From Pseudomonadota bacterium (lineage in GTDB: Bacteria; Pseudomonadota; Alphaproteobacteria; Azospirillales; Azospirillaceae), in the NCBI GenBank assembly GCA_023416195.1, contig JAEZID010000118.1, positions 1 to 6,308 of the forward strand: a stretch of 6,308 nt of DNA, in the 5' to 3' direction. This document shows, one piece after another, positions 1 to 4,737 of this stretch (the stretch's first letter is position 1; every line of letters begins with the position of its first letter). The translations under genes were made by a program, and so were the position numbers. The notes under the pieces are model-generated. The model saw only the letters and a list, made by a program, of their open reading frames with translations, was not told the DNA's origin and searched no databases.

Positions 1-131
1 GTGCCGCACAGCTCCGCGACCCGCGCGTCCAGCCCGGCCATGTCGATGGGGGCGCCGGCCTCGGCCTGGGCGCGCGCCTCGTCCAGCGCGGCGGCCACGG
101 CGGCGATGTCCTTATGGAGTGCGGCGGTCAC
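1..131 (-). CDS. Hypothetical helical protein, 5' end only (partial)
   Basis: I do not recognise this gene. It starts with GTG at 131-129 and overlaps the stop of the FlhB-like gene (130-128) as GTGA, a typical sign of translational coupling. It stays open for 43 codons to the window edge. The visible N-terminus begins MTAALHKDIAAVAAALDEAR and is rich in Ala, Leu, Glu and Arg. It looks like a charged amphipathic helix of roughly 25 residues, followed by a short Gly/Pro break (AGAPID) and a second helix ending in ELCG. No signal peptide or membrane segment is visible. The overlap suggests co-expression with the FlhB-like protein and possibly a role in flagellar export, for example as a small helical chaperone or regulator, but that is only inference from position. 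Base composition and codon use match the neighbours. Confidence 0.6.
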   Translation of the reverse strand, partial: MTAALHKDIAAVAAALDEARAQAEAGAPIDMAGLDARVAELCG

Positions 132-517
132 GGCGCGTCTCCGGAATTGTCATCCCCGTCCGGCGGCATCGTGCCGTTGGCGCGGTAGACGTAGGCGAGG
201 ATCTCGGCCACGGCGGCGATGGCCTCGATGGGGATTTCGCTGTCCACGTCGATGGCCGACAGAACCTGCACGAGGTCGGCGTCCTCGCGCACCTTCACGT
301 CGTTGGCGAAGGCCAGTTCCAGGATCTGTTCGGCGACGTGGCCCTTGCCGGTGGCCACGATCTTGGGCAGGGACTGCGTCCCCAACTCATACTTCAGCGC
401 CACCGCCACGGGGCGGCGCGCGGGAGGGCGGTTGCCGGGAGGGCGGTTGTTCGAGGACGGCGCGGACAAGGGCTTCCTGCCGAATGGCCTGGGTCGGTCC
501 GCGCATCCTGTGGGCAT
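128..517 (-). CDS. Stand-alone FlhB C-terminal-domain protein (EscU/YscU/HrcU-type export switch homologue)
   Basis: This 129-residue protein corresponds only to the cytoplasmic C-terminal domain of FlhB. Residues 37-115 (VAVALKYELGT through AYVYRANG) align without gaps with residues 274-352 of the full-length FlhB in this window (FAVALKYDSQT onward). Shared blocks include VALKY, VA-KG, ANDV, a CDID-like AIDVDSEIP and VAE--AYV. It has no membrane segments. The NPTH autocleavage site is absent: the aligned residues are A33-R34-R35-P36. Residues 1-36 form a Pro/Arg/Asn-rich leader, and the last 14 residues are acidic and Gly-rich. Such stand-alone homologues (FhlB/FlhX, YlqH-like) are known beside FliK genes, and HP1575 of Helicobacter pylori can substitute for the FlhB C-terminal domain. 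A role in export or substrate-specificity switching is therefore likely. The gene lies 39 bp after the copper chaperone gene. The ATG at 517 has only a weak upstream AAG as ribosome site, so the true start within the leader is uncertain. Confidence 0.85.
   Translation of the reverse strand: MPTGCADRPRPFGRKPLSAPSSNNRPPGNRPPARRPVAVALKYELGTQSLPKIVATGKGHVAEQILELAFANDVKVREDADLVQVLSAIDVDSEIPIEAIAAVAEILAYVYRANGTMPPDGDDNSGDAP
421..450. repeat. Two tandem 15-bp repeats in the FlhB-like leader
   Basis: Two adjacent 15-bp units (421-435 and 436-450) differ only at their last base. They lie in frame within the FlhB-like gene and encode two successive NRPP-type units at about residues 23-33 of its Pro/Arg-rich leader. 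The repeat length is a multiple of three, so copy-number change would alter leader length without shifting the frame. It could be a simple slippage product. Confidence 0.75.
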
Positions 518-533
518 ATGCTTAACGAAGCGT

Positions 534-554
534 GAAAGCGTAAGCGGCGCTTTC
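534..554 (-). other. Small hairpin between copper chaperone and FlhB-like genes
   Basis: A perfect 7-bp inverted repeat (GAAAGCG at 534-540, CGCTTTC at 548-554) with a 7-nt loop begins three bases beyond the stop codon of the copper chaperone gene. No run of T follows it on the minus strand, so it is not a convincing intrinsic terminator. It could be a weak attenuator, an mRNA 3'-end stabiliser or chance. A second imperfect pairing (520-527 with 539-545) overlaps it. Confidence 0.35.
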
Positions 555-556
555 CC

Positions 557-1102
557 TTATTGTCCCTGCTTCGGCGGTTCCCCATGCATCTGCTGGTGCA
601 TGGCCCCGTGGCCAGCCCCGCCATGCGGCATTCCGCCATGCCCCATGCCACCAGTGCCGCCCGGTCCCATGGCGCCGGCACCCTGGATGGGCACCTCCAC
701 GGTCACCGTGCCGGCCTTGGCGAAGGTCAGCGTCACCGGGAACCGGCCGCCTTGCGTCAGCGGCTGCTTCAGGCCCATCAGCATGACGTGCAGCCCGCCG
801 GGGCGCAGCGCGACCGGCTCGCCGGGGGGCAGTTCGATGGCGTCCACCTGGCGCATCTTCATGACGCCGTCGTCCATCAGGTGCGTGTGCAGCTCCGCCT
901 TCTCGGCGGCGGGGGTTTCGGCGCCGACCAGGCGGTCGGTCTCCGTCCCGTTGTTCTTGATGGTCATGAAGGCCGCCCCGCTGCGCGCCGCCGGGGTGCC
1001 GGCCCGCGCCCAGGGCTCCGTCACGGAAACCATTCCGTCCGCGAAGGCCGTCCCGGCGGCGAAGGTCAACGCAATGGCGGCTATTCTGGCGAGCGTGCTC
1101 AT
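557..1102 (-). CDS. PCu(A)C-family periplasmic copper chaperone with His/Met-rich tail
   Basis: This 181-residue secreted protein belongs to the PCu(A)C (DUF461) family, which binds Cu(I) in the periplasm and helps deliver copper to cytochrome oxidase. Residues 1-21 form a signal peptide, with a hydrophobic core (AIALTFAAG) and an AFA cleavage site. The mature part opens with VTEPWARAGTPAARSGAAF, a typical family N-terminus. The copper motif H-X10-M-X21-H-X-M is exact: H72, M83, H105 and M107. M76, M81 and M109 lie nearby. After the beta-sandwich (ending about residue 139) comes a Gly/Met/His-rich tail with M145, M153, H155, M158, H160, H165, M168, H169, M172 and H173, probably a second, flexible metal site. 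The ATG at 1102 is preceded by GGAA at a spacing of 8. The gene is first in a leftward unit with the FlhB-like gene, and I see no functional reason for that pairing. Confidence 0.93.
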   Translation of the reverse strand: MSTLARIAAIALTFAAGTAFADGMVSVTEPWARAGTPAARSGAAFMTIKNNGTETDRLVGAETPAAEKAELHTHLMDDGVMKMRQVDAIELPPGEPVALRPGGLHVMLMGLKQPLTQGGRFPVTLTFAKAGTVTVEVPIQGAGAMGPGGTGGMGHGGMPHGGAGHGAMHQQMHGEPPKQGQ

Positions 1103-1326
1103 GATCGGCGTTCCATCGGCTGCGTTCCCGAATTGGCCGCCACCTTACCACGCCGGCCGCCGTGGTCCAGCCGGCTCCGGTTCGCGCGAGGGCTCAACCG
1201 GGGCGGTTCGGCGGTGGGGCGACACTCCGCATTCATTCTTCATTAACATAAACAGGCGACCATCAACGTGACCCGCCGCGTCCGCGATCTCGCGTGCGTG
1301 GGGAACTTCTTTTCCGGGACAGGGCC
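1103..1326. promoter_or_regulatory. Divergent intergenic region between copper chaperone gene and flgB
   Basis: This is the only long non-coding gap in the window and must hold promoters for both the leftward and rightward units. It is GC-rich except for an AT-rich island at 1231-1254, the best candidate promoter core. A 6-bp inverted repeat (ACCACG 1147-1152, CGTGGT 1161-1166, 8-nt loop) lies on the copper-chaperone side. I found no sigma-54 type TGGCAC-N5-TTGC element. Exact transcription starts cannot be placed by eye. Confidence 0.6.
1232..1247 (+). promoter_or_regulatory. Candidate CtrA-binding box upstream of flgB
   Basis: TTCA (1232-1235), seven bases, then TTAAC (1243-1247) gives the exact spacing and 7 of 8 core bases of the CtrA consensus TTAA-N7-TTAA. 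It lies in the only AT-rich stretch of the intergenic region, 80 bp before the flgB start, where a box overlapping a -35 region would leave a leader of roughly 40-50 nt. CtrA is known to control early flagellar operons in Caulobacter and motility in several Rhodospirillales. The site could equally affect the leftward unit. It is a sequence match only. Confidence 0.4.
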
Positions 1327-1734
1327 ATGGACCTCGGCAATCTCGGCCTCTTCAAGCTGATGTCGCGCAAGATGGGCTGGCTGACCCAGCGCCAGCAGGT
1401 GCTTGCCCAGAACATCGCCAACGCCGACACGCCGGAGTACAAGGGCAACGACCTGAAGCCCTTCACCTTCCGCGACGCCCTGTCCGACAGCCGCCGTTTG
1501 CAGGCCAGCACGACCAACGCCGCCCACCTTCAGGGGACTCGCGGTGTGGGCGGCATGGACAAGGAACAGCGCCAGAAGAACCCGTACGAGACCGCGCCCG
1601 ACGGCAACAACGTCATTCTTGAAGAGCAGATGATGAAGGTCGGTCAGAACGCCATGGACTACCAGACCATCACCAACCTCTACAAGAAACAGGTCAACAT
1701 GATCCGGACCGCGATGCGCAGCGGCAACGGCTGA
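1327..1734 (+). CDS. flgB: Flagellar proximal rod protein FlgB
   Basis: FlgB forms part of the proximal rod that crosses the periplasm, and is exported by the flagellar type III system rather than by a signal peptide. The 135-residue product has the usual length and both conserved ends. The N-terminal rod signature is QNIANADTPEYKG at residues 28-40. The C-terminal helix at residues 98-131 (LEEQMMKVGQNAMDYQTITN onward) carries the pattern used for helical packing of rod proteins. I chose the ATG at 1327: it gives the family-like start MDLGNLGLFKLMS and is preceded closely by GGGACAGGG. An in-frame GTG at 1294 would add 11 residues but has no ribosome site. It is the first gene of the operon, 22 bp before flgC. 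Confidence 0.96.
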   Translation: MDLGNLGLFKLMSRKMGWLTQRQQVLAQNIANADTPEYKGNDLKPFTFRDALSDSRRLQASTTNAAHLQGTRGVGGMDKEQRQKNPYETAPDGNNVILEEQMMKVGQNAMDYQTITNLYKKQVNMIRTAMRSGNG

Positions 1735-1756
1735 GGACGGGTAGGGGAGACACGGC

Positions 1757-2167
1757 ATGGATCTCTTCAAGGCAATGGCGGTTTCCGCCTCCGGCATGAA
1801 GGTGCAGGGCACGCGCCTGAAGGTCATCGCGGAGAATTTGGCGAACGCCAACACCACGGCCGAAACGCCGGGCGATCTGCCGTACCGGCGCAAGGTCGTC
1901 ACCTTTCAGAACGCGCTCGACCGCCAGATGGGGGTGGAGACGGTCCGCGTCGCCAAGATCGACGTGGACAAGAAGGATTTCGAACGGCGCTACGACCCGT
2001 CGCACCCCTCCGCCGACGCGGACGGCTACGTGCTGCTGCCCAACGTCAGCTCGATCATCGAGGCGATGGACATGCGCGAGGCCCAGCGTTCCTACGAAGC
2101 CAACCTGTCCGCCATCGACAGCGCGCGTCAGATGCTGACCCGCACCATTGATATCCTCCGCACCTGA
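1757..2167 (+). CDS. flgC: Flagellar proximal rod protein FlgC
   Basis: FlgC is a second proximal rod subunit, assembled next to FlgB. The 136-residue sequence shows the standard family blocks. The N-terminus is MDLFKAMAVSASGMKVQGTR, then NLANANTTAETPGDLPYRRK (27-46), the central YDPSHPSADADGYVLLPNV (79-97), and the C-terminal helix with RSYEANLSAIDSARQM (111-126). There is no cleavable signal peptide, as expected for an export-apparatus substrate. A strong ribosome site GGGGAG lies seven bases before the ATG. It sits between flgB and fliE with short gaps (22 and 31 bp), consistent with one transcript. Confidence 0.97.
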   Translation: MDLFKAMAVSASGMKVQGTRLKVIAENLANANTTAETPGDLPYRRKVVTFQNALDRQMGVETVRVAKIDVDKKDFERRYDPSHPSADADGYVLLPNVSSIIEAMDMREAQRSYEANLSAIDSARQMLTRTIDILRT

Positions 2168-2198
2168 TCCGGCCGCCTGAAGGAAGGGAACTCGTCCC

Positions 2199-2498
2199 AT
2201 GGTCAACCCCATCAACGCCGCCGCGGCCTACGCCTCCACCGCCGCACGGGCGACCGGTCCCGGCCTGGGGCCGCGCGACGGCGTGTCCTTCGGCGACGTG
2301 CTGGAACAGGCCGCCAAGGACGGCATCGGCACCCTGAAGCAGGGCGAGAAGATGACCGCGCTGGCCGCCGTCGGGCAGGCCGACCTGACCGACGTGGTGC
2401 AGGCCGTGACCAACGCCGAGGTGACGCTGCAGACCGTCACCACCGTGCGCGACAAGGTGCTGAGCGCCTATCAGGAAATCCTGCGCATGCCGATCTGA
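2199..2498 (+). CDS. fliE: Flagellar hook-basal body adaptor protein FliE
   Basis: FliE is the small protein linking the MS ring to the proximal rod, and the first substrate exported through the gate. At 99 residues it has the typical length. The N-terminal 30 residues are Ala/Gly-rich and probably disordered. The conserved part begins at SFGDVLEQAAKD (30-41) and includes the amphipathic helix ADLTDVVQAVTNAEVTLQTV (61-80) and the family-typical ending YQEILRMPI (91-99). A clear ribosome site AAGGAAGGGAA precedes the ATG. It lies between flgC and fliQ, the usual position in alphaproteobacteria. Confidence 0.95.
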   Translation: MVNPINAAAAYASTAARATGPGLGPRDGVSFGDVLEQAAKDGIGTLKQGEKMTALAAVGQADLTDVVQAVTNAEVTLQTVTTVRDKVLSAYQEILRMPI

Positions 2499-2525
2499 CG
2501 GCGCGCCTTCGCTGGTTCCACCGCC

Positions 2526-2828
2526 ATGAGCGACACCGAAGTCATCGAGATCTGCCGCACCTCCATCGTCACGCTGGTGTTCGTGATGGGGCCGATCCTC
2601 GTCATCATGATGGCGGTGGGCACGGTCATCTCCGTTTTTCAGGCCGTGACCCAGATCAGCGAGCAGACACTCGCCATGGTGCCGAAGGTGCTGGTGGTTT
2701 TCGGCCTGTCGATCCTGCTGATGCCCTTCATGCTGGGCGAGTTGCGGGAGTTCTTCCAGCACGAGATCGCCGACCGCATCGTCGCCATCGGAACCGGATC
2801 GAACGGCGTGCCCGGCGCCGGCGGATGA
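2526..2828 (+). CDS. fliQ: Flagellar export gate protein FliQ
   Basis: FliQ is a two-helix membrane protein; copies of it join FliP and FliR in the helical core of the export gate. Two hydrophobic segments are visible, at about residues 14-38 (IVTLVFVMGPILVIMMAVGT onward) and 51-71. The loop motif FQAVTQISEQTL (39-50) is diagnostic of the family. The product is 100 residues, about ten longer than usual because of a Gly-rich tail (GTGSNGVPGAGG). The stop overlaps the fliR start as ATGA, so the tail DNA also supplies the fliR ribosome-binding region. No good Shine-Dalgarno sequence precedes the fliQ ATG itself, so it may depend on translation from fliE, 27 bp upstream. fliP is not in this window. 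Confidence 0.96.
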   Translation: MSDTEVIEICRTSIVTLVFVMGPILVIMMAVGTVISVFQAVTQISEQTLAMVPKVLVVFGLSILLMPFMLGELREFFQHEIADRIVAIGTGSNGVPGAGG

Positions 2829-3595
2829 ACGTCCTTCAGCAGCTTCTGGGGGAGCAGCTGTTCGTCTGGCTGCTGGTCTTCGCGCGGGTCGGCACCGCCT
2901 TCAGCGTGATGCCGACCATCGGCGACGCTTTCGTCTCCGCGCGCACGCGCCTTCTCTTCTCCCTTGCCGTCAGCGTCCTGGTCGCCCCGATCCTGAACGA
3001 CCGCATGCCGGCGATGCCGACCAACGTCTTCAGCCTCCTCGTGCTGATGGTCGGGGAGATGGCGGTGGGCATCTTCCTCGGCACCGTCGCGCGCCTGCTG
3101 ATGGGCGCGCTGGAGGTGGCCGGTTCCATCATCGCCCTCCAGGCGGGCCTCGCCAACGCGCAGATGTTCAACCCGGCCATGGCCTCCCAAGGCTCCCTGC
3201 CCGGTGCGCTGATGGGCTGGCTGGGGCTGCTGCTGATCTTCATCACCAACCTGCACCATCTGCTGATCATGGCGGTGGTGGACAGCTACGCCACCTTCGT
3301 GCCCGGCGCGCCCATCCCCATCGACGACATGGCCAACGTGGTCGGGCAACTGGTCTCGAAAAGCTTCCTGCTGGGTGTCCAGATGGCGGCGCCCTTCCTC
3401 ATCTCGGGCATGCTGTTCGCGCTGGCGCTGGGCCTGCTGAACAAGCTGGCGCCGCAGATCCAGGTCTTCTTCCTGTTCACGTCGATCCAGGTGGCGCTCG
3501 GGCTGTTCATGTTCGCGCTGACGCTGGCGGCGATGATGATGTTCTGGCTGACTCATTTCGAGGCGGCCTTCGTCGATTTCCTGAAACCGACCTGA
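2825..3595 (+). CDS. fliR: Flagellar export gate protein FliR
   Basis: FliR is the single-copy membrane protein that completes the FliP-FliQ-FliR export pore. The 256-residue protein is highly hydrophobic, with about six membrane segments (roughly 10-30, 42-60, 68-93, 127-153, 182-206 and 212-242). Family features include FARVGTAFSVMPTIGD near the N-terminus (19-34), GE-AVGIFLGTV (77-88), the VVDSY segment (151-155) and GLLNKLAPQIQVF (203-215). The start codon overlaps the fliQ stop by four bases, so the two are almost certainly translationally coupled. flhB follows after a 16-bp gap that contains its ribosome site. Length and composition are normal. Confidence 0.96.
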   Translation: MNVLQQLLGEQLFVWLLVFARVGTAFSVMPTIGDAFVSARTRLLFSLAVSVLVAPILNDRMPAMPTNVFSLLVLMVGEMAVGIFLGTVARLLMGALEVAGSIIALQAGLANAQMFNPAMASQGSLPGALMGWLGLLLIFITNLHHLLIMAVVDSYATFVPGAPIPIDDMANVVGQLVSKSFLLGVQMAAPFLISGMLFALALGLLNKLAPQIQVFFLFTSIQVALGLFMFALTLAAMMMFWLTHFEAAFVDFLKPT

Positions 3596-3611
3596 TCGGG
3601 GAGGAAAGCCG

Positions 3612-4688
3612 ATGTCCGAAGACGCGGACGAGTCATCCAAAACAGAAGAGCCGACACAAAAGAAGCTCGACGAGGCCCACAAGGAAGGCCGCTACGCGCT
3701 CACCCAGGAAATCGGCAACTGGCTGATGGTGGCGGCGGCACTCCTCATCCTGGTGTCGATCCTGCCGGGGACGATGAAGGGGCTGGTCCCGCGCCTGAAT
3801 TATTACTTTGCCAACATCGACCAGATCGCCATGGATCAGGCGTCGGTCGGGATGATTCTGATGCGTCTGGTGAAGGACGCCCTGTGGGCGTTGTGGCTGC
3901 CGCTCCTGCTTCTGGGTTTCGCGGGCGTGATGGGAACGGTTGGGCAGAAGGGCTTCAAGGTCTCCTGGACGCTGATCGCGCCGAAGTTCGAGAAGCTCAA
4001 TCCGCTGCCCGGCCTGAAAAACATGTTCACGGTCGAGAAGCTCGTCGAACTCGGCAAGAGCCTGGCCAAGCTGACGGTGGTCGGCGTCGTCGCCTACATG
4101 GCGTTGCAGCCGATGATGACCGGCATCGAGCATTTCATCGGCATCGACATGGTGCAGCTGGTCCGCGAGATGGACGGCCTGACCTTCCGCCTGCTGGCCG
4201 GCGTGCTGGCGATCCTCACGGTGATCGCCGCCGCCGACCTGTTCTGGCAGCGTCACAGCTACAACAAAAAGATGAAAATGACGAAGCAGGAGGTGAAGGA
4301 CGAGCACAAGCAGCAGGAAGGCGATCCCCATGTGAAGGGCCGCATCCGCCAGCTCCGCTTCGAGCGCGCGCGCAAGCGCATGATGGCCGCCGTGCCCTCC
4401 GCTGACGTGGTGGTGACGAACCCGACCCACTTCGCCGTCGCGTTGAAATACGATTCGCAGACGATGGGCGCGCCCATGGTGGTCGCCAAGGGCGCCGACC
4501 AGATCGCCTTCAAAATCCGTGAAATCGCTGAGGCGAACGACGTTCCCGTGATGGAGAACCCGCCGCTCGCCCGCGCGCTCTACGCCACATGCGACATCGA
4601 CGAAGAAGTGCCGTCCGAGCACTATCGCGCGGTCGCGGAAGTTATTACCTATGTTTTCAAGCTGAAGGGGCGTTCGGCGCGGAACTGA
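3612..4688 (+). CDS. flhB: Flagellar export switch protein FlhB (full length)
   Basis: FlhB wraps the export gate in the inner membrane, and its cytoplasmic domain switches export from rod/hook to filament substrates after autocleavage. The 358-residue protein has the complete architecture. A hydrophilic N-terminus carries the signature TEEPTQKKLDEAHKEGR (11-27). Four membrane segments lie at about 33-51, 88-110, 149-168 and 192-212. A basic linker (KMKMTKQEVKDEHKQQEGDP, 220-239) follows, then the C-terminal domain with the intact cleavage motif N270-P271-T272-H273. The end matches the stand-alone homologue encoded at 128-517, but here the catalytic motif is present. A strong GGGGAGGAAAG ribosome site precedes the ATG. 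It is the last flagellar structural gene of the operon, with cckA starting 10 or 49 bp later and no terminator between them. Confidence 0.97.
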   Translation: MSEDADESSKTEEPTQKKLDEAHKEGRYALTQEIGNWLMVAAALLILVSILPGTMKGLVPRLNYYFANIDQIAMDQASVGMILMRLVKDALWALWLPLLLLGFAGVMGTVGQKGFKVSWTLIAPKFEKLNPLPGLKNMFTVEKLVELGKSLAKLTVVGVVAYMALQPMMTGIEHFIGIDMVQLVREMDGLTFRLLAGVLAILTVIAAADLFWQRHSYNKKMKMTKQEVKDEHKQQEGDPHVKGRIRQLRFERARKRMMAAVPSADVVVTNPTHFAVALKYDSQTMGAPMVVAKGADQIAFKIREIAEANDVPVMENPPLARALYATCDIDEEVPSEHYRAVAEVITYVFKLKGRSARN

Positions 4689-4727
4689 TTGCCGTCGCAT
4701 GCCCCCTCCCGGTGGCGAACGGCTTTT

Positions 4728-4732
4728 CGGAG
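4728..4732 (+). promoter_or_regulatory. Ribosome binding site deciding the cckA start
   Basis: CGGAG sits five bases before the GTG at 4738. The alternative in-frame ATG at 4699 has its nearest purine-rich run (GGAA, 4681-4684) 14 bases away, inside flhB. This favours the GTG start, giving a protein that begins MDDATSSFVDG. Confidence 0.5.
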
Positions 4733-4737
4733 TTTCG

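Noticed and set aside
520..536. Second CtrA box upstream of the FlhB-like gene (TTAAC at 522-526)
   Set aside because: Only one half-site is present; the position seven bases away does not read TTAA on either side.
534..554. Intrinsic terminator after the copper chaperone gene
   Set aside because: The hairpin has a 7-bp stem but no downstream T run on the minus strand, so termination is not supported; it is kept only as a small inverted repeat.
219..1271. Plus-strand open frame of 350 codons across the copper chaperone and FlhB-like genes
   Set aside because: The minus strand encodes two clear protein families here; this frame is a Pro/Ser/Ala-rich shadow that also crosses the intergenic region.
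1294..1326. GTG-started extension of flgB by 11 residues
   Set aside because: No ribosome site precedes the GTG, and FlgB proteins normally begin at the MDLGNLGLF-type start at 1327.
1103..1326. Sigma-54 promoter for the flagellar operon
   Set aside because: I searched for TGGCAC-N5-TTGC on both strands of the intergenic region and found no acceptable match; sigma-54 usually drives later flagellar classes.
2639..3682. Minus-strand open frame of 347 codons opposite fliQ and fliR
   Set aside because: The His/Gln/Arg-rich product is the antisense of hydrophobic membrane genes; no motif or ribosome site supports it.
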